Source: Streptomyces geranii
GTDB lineage: Bacteria > Actinomycetota > Actinomycetes > Streptomycetales > Streptomycetaceae
Direction: 5' to 3'
DNA: 64,000 nucleotides
Assembly (NCBI RefSeq): GCF_002954775.1
Contig: NZ_KZ672952.1
Coordinates: 500,883 to 564,882, forward strand
The translations under genes and the position numbers were made by a program. The notes below the pieces were generated by a model. That model made no database searches. It worked only from the letters and a program-made list of their open reading frames with translations, and was not told the DNA's origin. Every line of letters begins with the position of its first letter. The first letter of the stretch is position 1. This document shows positions 43,289 to 50,922 of the stretch, piece by piece.

Positions 43289-43617
43289 TCAGTCCGCTGT
43301 GTGCGGATGGCGTTCCTTCCAGGCTCCCGTCTCCTCCCGGAGGTAGGGGGCACGCACCAGCGCGGGCTGTTGAACCAGGCGACGGTGAGCTGGAGAGCAA
43401 GGCCGATCACGAAGACGAGGACCAGCAGCAGCGCCACCGTCATCGCCAGTCCGCCGACGGCGAGGGGGCCCAGCCCGCGGTTCACGTCGTCCTTGAAGCG
43501 GAACACCCGCTGGTCCACGACGCGCCGGTAGTACTCCGGGTCCGTCCACAGCTTCCGGGCACGCCGGGCCGAGAAGCAGGCGCTGCCGCCCCAGAACAAC
43601 AGAAGGAAGATCCCCAC
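43289..43617 (-). CDS. Small two-helix membrane protein, probably frameshifted
   Basis: It starts at a GTG after GGAG with MGIFLLLFWGGSACFSARRA, and a second membrane helix lies around residues 52-74. After WFNSP (near 43365) the uninterrupted frame loses coding character and runs on to 42922, overlapping the MMPL gene by about 180 bases. A one-base shift at that point instead gives a natural short tail (ALVRAPYLREETGAWKER...) that stops at 43289. I therefore infer a frameshift and give the shorter end. Function unknown. Confidence 0.5.
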
Positions 43618-43635
43618 AGCTCACTCCACCCGATC

Positions 43636-43668
43636 CAGAACAAGAACCAGAACCAGAACCAGAACCAG
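43636..43668. repeat. Tandem hexamer repeat
   Basis: About five and a half copies of CAGAAC (one as AAGAAC). It lies just upstream of the small membrane protein gene. No function is evident. Confidence 0.6.
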
Positions 43669-43743
43669 TCTGTGAGGCCGACGACGGCATGGTCGACGTG
43701 ACCGTGCGGCGGCCAAGCGTATAGCCGACCCGCCGCACCGCAC

Positions 43744-43786
43744 CTCGGCCCCGGCGCTCCTCGCGGAAGGAGTGCCGGGGGCCGAG
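43744..43786. terminator. Imperfect hairpin
   Basis: CTCGGCCCCGGCGCTCCT pairs imperfectly with AGGAGTGCCGGGGGCCGAG. It lies downstream of the dehydrogenase relic at 43.8 kb and probably was its terminator. Confidence 0.5.
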
Positions 43787-43820
43787 AGTGTTGGCCGTCT
43801 CCGCGTCGAGTCGTCGCCGG

Positions 43821-43930
43821 TCAGTGGAACTCGACGGTGTCGACCCGGTTGAGCAGCGCGTCCCCGTCGAGGAACCGGCCCAGGTTCGTCGCGAAGAGTT
43901 CCGCGAGAAGGACACCCGTCGGGCTCTGCA
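43821..43930 (-). pseudogene. D-2-hydroxyacid dehydrogenase, C-terminal relic
   Basis: The last ~35 codons of a D-isomer-specific 2-hydroxyacid dehydrogenase. LLAELFATNLGRFLDGDALL followed by NRVDTVEFH resembles the NLRRFLAGEPLLNVVD tail of the family. The remainder is missing; the TetR relic begins immediately to the right. Confidence 0.6.
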
Positions 43931-43945
43931 GTGAAGGCTGTCTCC

Positions 43946-44263
43946 ATGGAGAAAACGGGGATTCGACCCATGCGCGGTGACACCCAGCGCAATCGCAGGC
44001 AACTCATCAAGGCCGCCGCCAAGTTGTTCAAGAACTCGCCGACGCCGGTAAGCCTGGCCGAGATCGCCAGGCGCGCCGAGGTGTCGACCGCCACGGCCTA
44101 CCGGCACATCTCCTCCGTCGAGGACGTCCTGCACGCCTTCCGCGCCCAAGTCGGCTCCGAACTGCGGGACTTCAGCGCGGCACAGACGACACGCGGTATG
44201 CAGCGGCTGGAGGCGGTGTCGCGCTACTGCTGGGTGTCGCACGTCCTCGGGATCACCGGGTGA
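43946..44263 (+). pseudogene. TetR-family regulator, truncated after the HTH
   Basis: A 105-codon frame with a good HTH (SLAEIARRAEVSTATAYRHI) but only about 40 codons of the usual 130-residue ligand domain. The frame ends next to the convergent molybdoprotein gene. The start at 43946 follows GAAGG. Lacking the dimerisation domain, it is unlikely to work as a normal TetR. Confidence 0.65.
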
Positions 44264-44281
44264 GCGGTTCCTCGTAGGCCG

Positions 44282-44764
44282 TCAGGTCCACGAGGTGTAA
44301 CCGCCGTCCACGCGGATCGTGTTGATGCCACTGATGTGCCGGGCGCCGCAGCGGTCCTGTGGGAGGACGAGCTGGGGGCCGGCGCGGTCCAGCGGGGTGG
44401 CGTCGATGGTCGTGGCCAGGAGTACGGGCGCACGGCCGAAGTCGGGGTCGATCTCGGCCCAGGACAGCAGGGCGTGGTGGCCGTCCGTGCCGGTCACGGC
44501 GATCAGGAAGCGCAGCCGGTCCTTGCGGCGGGCCGGGTCGAAGCCGGGGCGGGCCGCCGACAGGACGTCGTGCAGCAGGGGGCCGGTGAAGCGGTGGTGC
44601 TGGGTGCCGCTGGTCGCGCACTCGAAGCTGACGTCGGCCCGGTGCTGGGGCCAGGCCAGCAGATCGGACACGGTCAGCCGGGACGGCTTGGCCAGGTCGC
44701 CGGCGAGGGTGAGCGAGGCCATGGGAACGGCGGCCGTACCGGCGGCTGCGAGAGACTGACCCAC
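44282..44764 (-). CDS. Molybdopterin-binding oxidoreductase-domain protein (small)
   Basis: A 160-residue protein from a GTG with GGGAGG upstream. It matches the sulfite oxidase/YedY-type molybdopterin domain in reduced form: LTVSDLLAWPQH, then FECATSGTQHHRFTGPLLHD with C49 where the molybdenum ligand would lie, and a final DRCGARHISGINTIRVD. No signal peptide is seen. It is divergent from modABC across a 200-base spacer, which supports a molybdenum link. Whether it is catalytic or only binds cofactor is open. Confidence 0.72.
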   Translation of the reverse strand: MGQSLAAAGTAAVPMASLTLAGDLAKPSRLTVSDLLAWPQHRADVSFECATSGTQHHRFTGPLLHDVLSAARPGFDPARRKDRLRFLIAVTGTDGHHALLSWAEIDPDFGRAPVLLATTIDATPLDRAGPQLVLPQDRCGARHISGINTIRVDGGYTSWT

Positions 44765-44965
44765 GGGCTACCACCTCCCGGATGACCGTACCCGGACCGG
44801 CATCCCGTGCAAACGCACATGCCAGGTTTGTAGATCACAGTTCTGGCTCATGCGAAGGCACAGGAGACATTTCCCTCGCATCTGCGGCAGTATCATCAGC
44901 GCCTGGACCAGCAGTCGTAACCGCAGGTGAATGTGTCCGTGAGGACCAGAGGGAGTGGACCCGAG

Positions 44966-45787
44966 ATGACCCGTACCGCGCGCCGGACCCGCCGACCGAT
45001 GCAGGTGGCCGCCCTGGGGGCCACCGTGCTGCTCGCGCTGAGTGCCTGTTCGTCGTCGGACGACTCCTCCTCGGCGAAATCGGACTCCTCGGCCTCGGCG
45101 TCGGACAAGCTGTCCGGCACGGTGACGGTGTTCGCCGCCGCGTCGCTGAAGGAGAGCTTCACGACGCTGGGCGAGCAGTTCGAGAAGGAACACCCCGGTA
45201 CGAAGGTGACGTTCAGCTTCGGCGGCAGCGACTCCCTCGCCGCGAGCATCACCGGCGGTGCCCCGGCGGACGTGTTCGCCTCGGCCAGCCCCAAGACGAT
45301 GAAGATCGTCACGGACGCGGGCGACGCCACCGGCACCCCGGCCACCTTCGTCCGCAACCAGCTGGAGATCGCGACCCTGCCGGGCAACCCCGACAAGATC
45401 GCCTCGTTGAAGGATCTCACCAAGTCCGGTCTGAAGGTCGTGCTGTGCGACAAGGAGGTGCCGTGCGGTGCCGCCGCGCAGAAGGCCCTGGACGCCGGCA
45501 AGCTGAAGCTCACCCCGGTCTCCTACGAGCAGGACGTCAAGTCCGCCCTGACGAAGGTGGAGCTGAAGGAGGCCGACGCGGCCGTCGTCTACAAGACCGA
45601 TGTGCACGCCGCGGGTGACAAGGTGGAGGGCGTGGACTTCCCCGAATCGGCCAATGCCATCAACGAGTACCCGATCGTCCAGCTCAAGGACGCCCAGAAC
45701 ACCGAGGCCGCCAAGGCGTTCATCGCCCTGGTGCAGTCCGCGGCGGGCCAGCAGGTCCTGACCGAGGCCGGGTTCCTCAAGCCGTGA
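44966..45787 (+). CDS. modA: Molybdate ABC transporter, binding lipoprotein
   Basis: A 273-residue lipoprotein. A basic twin-arginine-like start and hydrophobic stretch lead to the lipobox LSAC. The ModA fold is clear from VTVFAAASLKESFTTLGEQF, FGGSDSLAASITGGAPADVF and DAAVVYKTD. The start ATG has GGGAG about ten bases upstream. Its stop overlaps the modB GTG. It captures molybdate or tungstate outside the cell. Confidence 0.93.
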   Translation: MTRTARRTRRPMQVAALGATVLLALSACSSSDDSSSAKSDSSASASDKLSGTVTVFAAASLKESFTTLGEQFEKEHPGTKVTFSFGGSDSLAASITGGAPADVFASASPKTMKIVTDAGDATGTPATFVRNQLEIATLPGNPDKIASLKDLTKSGLKVVLCDKEVPCGAAAQKALDAGKLKLTPVSYEQDVKSALTKVELKEADAAVVYKTDVHAAGDKVEGVDFPESANAINEYPIVQLKDAQNTEAAKAFIALVQSAAGQQVLTEAGFLKP

Positions 45788-46650
45788 CCCGCCCGACCGA
45801 CAGGTCCGGCGCCGCGGCCGACACCCTCCGGGGTGGCCCGCGGCGTCGGCGCGTCCGGACAGGTGGCGGCGGCCGAGGGGCTCCCCTGCCGCTGCTGGTC
45901 CCCGCGCTGATCGGCGTCGCGTTCCTCGTCGTACCGCTGATCGCACTGCTCGTACGGGCCCCCTGGCGCAGTCTGCCCACGCTGCTGACCAGCGCCGAGG
46001 TGTGGCAGGCGCTCCAGCTGTCCCTGGTCTGCGCGACCGCCGCGACAGCGGTGAGCCTGGTCATCGGTGTGCCGCTGGCCTGGCTGCTGGCCCGGGTCGA
46101 GTTCCCCGGGCGCGGCCTCGTACGAGCCCTGGTCACTCTCCCCCTCGTGCTGCCGCCGGTGGTCGGCGGTGTGGCGCTGCTGATGGCGCTCGGCCGCAAC
46201 GGCATCGTCGGGCGCTCGCTGGACTCCTGGTTCGGGATCACGCTGCCGTTCACCACGGCGGGCGTCGTGGTCGCGGAGGCGTTCGTCGCGATGCCCTTCC
46301 TGGTCATCAGCGTCGAGGGCACCCTGCGCGCCGCCGACCCCCGCTTCGAGGAGGCGGCGGCCACGCTCGGCGCCTCCCGCTTCACCGCGTTCCGCCGGGT
46401 CACGCTGCCGCTGATCGCGCCGGGGATCGCGGCCGGTGCGGTGCTTGCCTGGGCGCGGGCGCTGGGCGAGTTCGGGGCGACGATCACCTTCGCCGGCAAC
46501 TTTCCCGGCCGTACGCAGACGATGCCCCTGGCGGTCTATCTGGCCCTGCAGAGCGACCCGGAGGCCGCCATCGCCCTCAGTCTGGTCCTGCTGGCCGTGT
46601 CCGTCGCGGTGCTGGCGGGCCTGCGCGACCGTTGGATGACCGCAGGATGA
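45784..46650 (+). CDS. modB: Molybdate ABC transporter, permease
   Basis: A 288-residue permease with five to six membrane helices. The EAA loop reads EEAAATLGASRFTAFRRVTL. GEFGATITFAGNFPGRTQTM is characteristic of ModB. It starts at a GTG that overlaps the modA stop (GTGA), and its stop overlaps the modC start (ATGA). The order and couplings indicate one transcript. Confidence 0.93.
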   Translation: MTRPTDRSGAAADTLRGGPRRRRVRTGGGGRGAPLPLLVPALIGVAFLVVPLIALLVRAPWRSLPTLLTSAEVWQALQLSLVCATAATAVSLVIGVPLAWLLARVEFPGRGLVRALVTLPLVLPPVVGGVALLMALGRNGIVGRSLDSWFGITLPFTTAGVVVAEAFVAMPFLVISVEGTLRAADPRFEEAAATLGASRFTAFRRVTLPLIAPGIAAGAVLAWARALGEFGATITFAGNFPGRTQTMPLAVYLALQSDPEAAIALSLVLLAVSVAVLAGLRDRWMTAG

Positions 46651-47723
46651 CCGACATGCACAAGGCTCCCGCCGACACCGTCCCGGAAGGGCTCGACGCC
46701 CGTCTCGTCGTCGAGCGCGGTGCGTTCCGGCTCGACGTGGCGCTGAGCGTGGCGCCCGGCGAGGTCGTCGCGCTGCTCGGCCCGAACGGCGCCGGGAAGA
46801 CGACCGCCCTGCGCGCCCTGGCCGGTCTGTCACAGCTCACCGAGGGCCATCTCCGCCTGGACGGCACGGCGTTGGAGCGTACGCCGCCGGAGTCCCGCCC
46901 GGTCGGCGTCGTCTTCCAGGACTATCTGCTCTTCCCGCACCTCACCGCCCTGGACAACGTGGCGTTCGGGCCGCGCTGCCAGGGCGCGTCCAAGGCGGAG
47001 GCACGTGCGCAGGCCGCCGAGTGGCTGGACCGCCTGGGCCTCACCGACCATGCCGGCGCCAAGCCGCGCAAGCTGTCCGGCGGCCAGGCCCAGCGCGTCG
47101 CCCTCGCCCGCGCCCTGGCCACCAGCCCGCGCCTGCTGCTGCTCGACGAGCCGCTGGCCGCCCTGGACGCCCGCACCCGCCTGGAGGTCCGCGCCCAACT
47201 CCGGCGCCATCTGGCCGAGTTCGAGGCCGTCGCCGTACTGGTCACGCACGACCCGCTGGACGCGATGGTGCTGGCCGACCGGCTGGTCGTGGTCGAGGAC
47301 GGCCGGGTCGTCCAGGAGGGCACCCCGTCCGACATCGCCAGGCACCCCCGCACGGACTACATCGCCCAGCTGGTCGGCCTGAACCTCTACCGGGGCGAGG
47401 CCAACGGCCATACCGTCCGCCTTGACACGGGCCCCGCCATCACCACCACGGAGACCCTGTCCGGCCCGGCGTTCGTGGCGTTCCCGCCGAGCGCGGTCAC
47501 CCTCTACCGCGACCGCCCGACCGGCGCCAGCGCCCGCAACCTCTGGCGCTGCGAGGTCGCGGGCCTGGAGACCCACGGCGACCAGATCCGCGCCGACCTC
47601 ACCGGCGAACTCCCCCTGGCCGCCGACCTGACGACGGTCGCCGCGGCCGAACTCGGGCTGCACCCCGGGGCGGAGATCTGGGCGGCGGTAAAGGCGGCGC
47701 AGACACACGCGTACCCGGTCTGA
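46647..47723 (+). CDS. modC: Molybdate ABC transporter, ATPase
   Basis: A 358-residue ATPase. Walker A is GPNGAGKT, the signature KLSGGQAQRVALARAL, and Walker B LLLLDEPLAALD. The switch histidine is in VTHDP. A C-terminal domain of about 120 residues matches the TOBE/MOP region that binds molybdate in ModC. It ends the modABC operon. Confidence 0.93.
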   Translation: MTDMHKAPADTVPEGLDARLVVERGAFRLDVALSVAPGEVVALLGPNGAGKTTALRALAGLSQLTEGHLRLDGTALERTPPESRPVGVVFQDYLLFPHLTALDNVAFGPRCQGASKAEARAQAAEWLDRLGLTDHAGAKPRKLSGGQAQRVALARALATSPRLLLLDEPLAALDARTRLEVRAQLRRHLAEFEAVAVLVTHDPLDAMVLADRLVVVEDGRVVQEGTPSDIARHPRTDYIAQLVGLNLYRGEANGHTVRLDTGPAITTTETLSGPAFVAFPPSAVTLYRDRPTGASARNLWRCEVAGLETHGDQIRADLTGELPLAADLTTVAAAELGLHPGAEIWAAVKAAQTHAYPV

Positions 47724-47830
47724 GCGGCGATCCCGGGCCCTGGACGAGGCGACCTCCGCGACCTCGGCCCCCGCCGCCGTACGGTGATGCTCCCGGTGGC
47801 GCCTGTGGGCGAGTTGGGTAAATTGAACGG

Positions 47831-48532
47831 ATGTCTGATGCGATGGTCATGCGCTACTCGCGGTGGACGTTCGCCTTCGACGGCCGTTCGCTGACCATCA
47901 CCCGACGCGGGACGCCCTGGCGCCGCAGCCGGGTCGAGCACCTGCCGCTCGGCCGCCTACGCGCCTGCTACCTCCGCAAGTCGGAAAGCCACGGCCTCGA
48001 AAGCCTCACCTTCCGGCTGGTCCACGACACCGGTGAGGTGGCGATCGGTCGCGACCGGCAGCACTACGAAGGCGACGCCTACTGGTTTGCGAGCTACCTC
48101 AGTGAGGCGATCTGCGAGCGGCTGCGCCGGGTCTTCGAGCACACCGTCGGGCTCGGTCCGCACTCCGAGCCGGACCTCCTTGAGCTTGTCCGACCGGCGC
48201 TGGATCTCCCCCCGCACAGCATCGGTGTGGGCGACATACCGTACCGTCTGCGGGCGTTGCGCAAGGAGGACCACCTCGTGTCGGTCCCCCGGAAGCCCGC
48301 CCCGACCCTCCCCTCCGACCGGCAGACCAACCACCACAACGCGCTGAACGACACCCCACCTGTCTACGAGAAATGGTGGACCTTCGTCGAGCACGTCCGC
48401 GCCGGCTACGAGCCGGTGGACGACCCGGGTTGGGAGGAGGTCGTCCAGGATCTCCGGCGGGGCGGCGACATGATGACCCGGAGCAACTGGCGGCGGTACA
48501 ACCGGTCGGGCTACCGGACGCGGGGCGACTAG
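47831..48532 (+). CDS. Hypothetical protein
   Basis: A 233-residue soluble protein that I do not recognise. The N-terminal 60 residues look like a beta-rich PH-type domain (YSRWTFAFDGRSLTITRRGT). The middle is helical. A His/Asn-rich linker and a Trp-rich C-terminus (EKWWTFVEHVRAGYEPVDD) follow. No signal or membrane segment. Several ATG codons lie near the start and no clear ribosome site decides between them. It stands alone after modABC. Confidence 0.6.
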   Translation: MSDAMVMRYSRWTFAFDGRSLTITRRGTPWRRSRVEHLPLGRLRACYLRKSESHGLESLTFRLVHDTGEVAIGRDRQHYEGDAYWFASYLSEAICERLRRVFEHTVGLGPHSEPDLLELVRPALDLPPHSIGVGDIPYRLRALRKEDHLVSVPRKPAPTLPSDRQTNHHNALNDTPPVYEKWWTFVEHVRAGYEPVDDPGWEEVVQDLRRGGDMMTRSNWRRYNRSGYRTRGD

Positions 48533-48690
48533 GAGCCGCCCGGCCGATCCGGCGCGACGCCCAACTCCTTCGCGGCCTCGACCAGTTCGCGCCACACCTT
48601 CACGGCGACGGCCACCCCTCGGTGGCCCGGCGCTCTGCCAGGGCGGTGCTGCGCTCGCCGGGGTAGAAGACGCCGGACGCGTCGGACGCG
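48529..48690 (-). pseudogene. Ldh-family (malate/L-lactate) dehydrogenase, C-terminal relic
   Basis: Read with one added G in the run at 48616-48619, the minus strand gives FYPGERSTALAERRATEG followed by VKVWRELVEAAKELGVAP. This resembles the tail of the Ldh_2 family of malate/lactate/ureidoglycolate dehydrogenases. Without the added base it stops early. The rest of the gene is missing, and the LysR relic begins at the break. Confidence 0.55.
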
Positions 48691-48708
48691 ATCGGCAGTG
48701 ACTTCAGG

Positions 48709-49425
48709 GTGCTCGCCCACGACCTCGCGGCGCGGATCGCGCAGCCGCTCGACGTGCTCGCCGCCCTCGAAGGCGACGGCCCGCTGTCCGGGCGCACGGC
48801 ACCCGTGCGGCTGGCCGGCCCGTCGGAGCTGCTCTGTGTACGTGTCCTGCCCGCGCCGGCTCCCCTGGTCGCCGAGGGGGTCGAGCTGCGCGTCACCCAG
48901 GGGCTGCCGGAGCCGCTGCTTGAGGAGCTGCGGGCGGGCCGCCACGACCTGGTCATCACCACCCGGCGCCCCCGTGGCCGCGGTCTGGACTCGGTGCCGT
49001 CGGCCGACGAGGAGAACCTGCTGGTCGCCGCCCCCGCCTGGGCTGCACGCGTCGCCGCGCACCCGCAGGCCGACGACCTGTGCGCCGCCCTGCGCGAGGT
49101 CCCCCTGGTCACCTACGCCGAGGATCTGCCGATCGTGCGCCGCCACTGGCGGACCGTCCTCGGCAGACAGCTCGCCACGCACGCCGCCGTCACGGTGCCC
49201 AAGCTGTACGCGGTCCTGTCGGCGGTCAACGTCGGCGCCGGGATCAGCGTGCTCCCCCGCTCGCTGTGCCAGGAGTATCTCGACTCCGGCCGCCTCACCC
49301 TCCTCCACGAACCGGAGGAACCGCCGCTGAACACCCTGTTCCTCGTCCAGCGCCCCGGCGCCGAGACGGACCCGGATGTGCTCCGGGTCCGCGAAACCCT
49401 CCGACTGGCCTCCCGTGCTTGGTAG
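48709..49425 (+). pseudogene. LysR-family regulator lacking its DNA-binding domain
   Basis: The full effector-binding half of a LysR protein is present: APVRLAGPSELLCVRVLPA, LLEELRAGRHDLVITTRRPR and NVGAGISVLPRSLCQEYL. The 60-residue HTH and most of the linker helix are missing. The frame begins at a GTG only by chance. It is fused head-on to the dehydrogenase relic, so it should not function as a regulator. Confidence 0.78.
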
Positions 49426-49475
49426 TTGAGGCTCGAAGTGATCCACTGGGGTGCGGCAGCAGGGAAGATGACCTC

Positions 49476-49667
49476 ATGACGATGTGCAAGAAGTGCGGTG
49501 CGCGCAAGCGCAGTTGGTTCCGTTCCTGTTCGCAGTGCCGCTCGGGATCGGGCCGGACGGAGGCGGCCGGGGACGCCGCCGATCTGGCCGTGGCGGGAGG
49601 GGCGTTCGAGTGGGCCTGGCGTGGGGTCAGGGCGGTGGTCCGGCTGGTGGTGCGCGCCCTCAACTGA
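49476..49667 (+). CDS. Small zinc-ribbon protein
   Basis: A 63-residue protein. Two CxxC pairs, C4-C7 (CKKCG) and C18-C21 (CSQC), form a probable zinc ribbon. An Ala/Gly linker and a C-terminal amphipathic or membrane-associating segment (WAWRGVRAVVRLVVRALN) follow. AGGGAAG precedes the ATG. No operon partner is evident. Confidence 0.7.
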   Translation: MTMCKKCGARKRSWFRSCSQCRSGSGRTEAAGDAADLAVAGGAFEWAWRGVRAVVRLVVRALN

Positions 49668-49686
49668 GGCGTTCACGCTGACCTGT

Positions 49687-50748
49687 TCAGTATCCGATGG
49701 CCTCGCGGAGCAGCAGCACGGTGCCCCGCCCCGGGTGGGGTTCCGCGTTGAGGACGAGCAGACGGTTCACCGCGCTGGGCACGCCGTACGCCGCCTGCGC
49801 TCGGACGTTCTCCAGCGGAAGTGCGTGTTCCTCGACGCGACGCAGGGCCGTGCTCAGGTCGGGCACCACCTTCTGCGCGCCGACGATCCAGACCGCACGG
49901 GCCGCGCCGCCCGCGTTGGCGGGAAGCTGGCTCCCACTGCCCGAGGCGAGGACCAGCGAGCCCGTCTCGGTCACCGCGGCGACGCTGTTGACGACGAAGT
50001 CGGGGCCCGCGACCAGCCTGCGGATCTCGTCGGCGCCGGTGGCCCGGTCGATGGCCAGCACGCGGGGCCGGACGGCGTCGTACCGGCCGCCGGTGTTGAT
50101 GTCCTCGTCGATGCCGGACAGCCGGAGGGTCTCGCTGGCCCCGGTGAGCACGGCGGCGCCCTCGGGGACCAGTTCCCGGACGCGGACGCGCGCGGCTGCG
50201 GCGTCGTCGAGGATCTCGGCGGCGAAGCCGTTGGCGCGGAGGGCGGTGGCTGCGCGCTCCAGGCGTTCTGGCGACGCGGGCTCGGCGAAGGACGCGGCCG
50301 GGGTGTCCGTGGCGCGGGGTGCCGCACCCGCGAGCGGGGAGGTGTCGAGGTACCTGACCTCGTACACCCGCTCGGCGAACCGCCAGCCGTCCTCCGTACG
50401 CCGGTAACGGTCGTGGTACACGGCGTAGTTGAGGCCCTCGTGCCCGTCGAGGGTGCGGGCGAGTTCCTGGAGGTAGGCGCGGCCGGTCGCGGTGTCGCCG
50501 TCGAGCACGATCGTGCCGGGGTGGGTGGTCTGCACGAAGATGTCCCACCGGCTCTGCAGCCGCTCGCCCCCGGCCAGGATCTCCTCCCGGCCGACCAGCT
50601 CGACGGGGATGTTGGGCATGCGCAGGACACCGTCCGGGGTGAACAGCGCGGCCAGCCGTGGCCGGTCGCGCATCATCGCCGCGTCGGTGAACTCGCCGCG
50701 CAGCGCCTCGATCTCGACCCGGTCCGCGACGGCCTGGAAGTCGTTCAT
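49687..50748 (-). CDS. SnoaL-LUD domain fusion protein
   Basis: A 353-residue two-domain protein. Residues 1-130 form an NTF2/SnoaL-like domain (ADRVEIEALRGEFTDAAMMR, VYHDRYRRTEDGWRFAERVY). After a Pro/Ala linker, residues ~165-353 form a LUD domain like that of LutC/YkgG (AAVLTGASETLRLSGIDEDI, DFVVNSVAAVTETGSLV). LUD proteins take part in lactate utilisation and related oxidations. It is divergent from an ECF41 sigma factor gene, and both genes have the same promoter-like sequence. It is therefore probably the direct target of that sigma factor. Confidence 0.82.
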   Translation of the reverse strand: MNDFQAVADRVEIEALRGEFTDAAMMRDRPRLAALFTPDGVLRMPNIPVELVGREEILAGGERLQSRWDIFVQTTHPGTIVLDGDTATGRAYLQELARTLDGHEGLNYAVYHDRYRRTEDGWRFAERVYEVRYLDTSPLAGAAPRATDTPAASFAEPASPERLERAATALRANGFAAEILDDAAAARVRVRELVPEGAAVLTGASETLRLSGIDEDINTGGRYDAVRPRVLAIDRATGADEIRRLVAGPDFVVNSVAAVTETGSLVLASGSGSQLPANAGGAARAVWIVGAQKVVPDLSTALRRVEEHALPLENVRAQAAYGVPSAVNRLLVLNAEPHPGRGTVLLLREAIGY

Positions 50749-50785
50749 GGATGGCCCCTCTCCCTCTCGTTGTCGTCCTCGCCGG

Positions 50786-50856
50786 TACGACAACGCAGCC
50801 GTGCGGAATGTGAGGTGACGTGGCGGCCTCACAATCCGCACGGCTGTCCTGTCGTA
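50786..50856. promoter_or_regulatory. Symmetrical divergent ECF41 promoter pair
   Basis: A 71-bp dyad. Arms of 20 bases at 50796-50815 and 50827-50846 pair at 19 positions. Outer TACGACA/TGTCGTA arms lie at 50786-50792 and 50850-50856. Read outward, each half gives CCTCACA, then 17 bases, then GTCGTA. This resembles the ECF41 -35 (TGTCACA) and -10 (CGTC) boxes. Confidence 0.65.
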
Positions 50857-50922
50857 AGGCGTAGAAGGGGTAGCGGGTAACAGGTAGAGGCAGCGACAGC
50901 CAGCGAGGGAGACGGCCGGACC

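Noticed and set aside
43636..43668. CAGAAC repeats as a CRISPR-like or iteron array
   Set aside because: Units are only six bases and contiguous, with no spacers and no associated genes.
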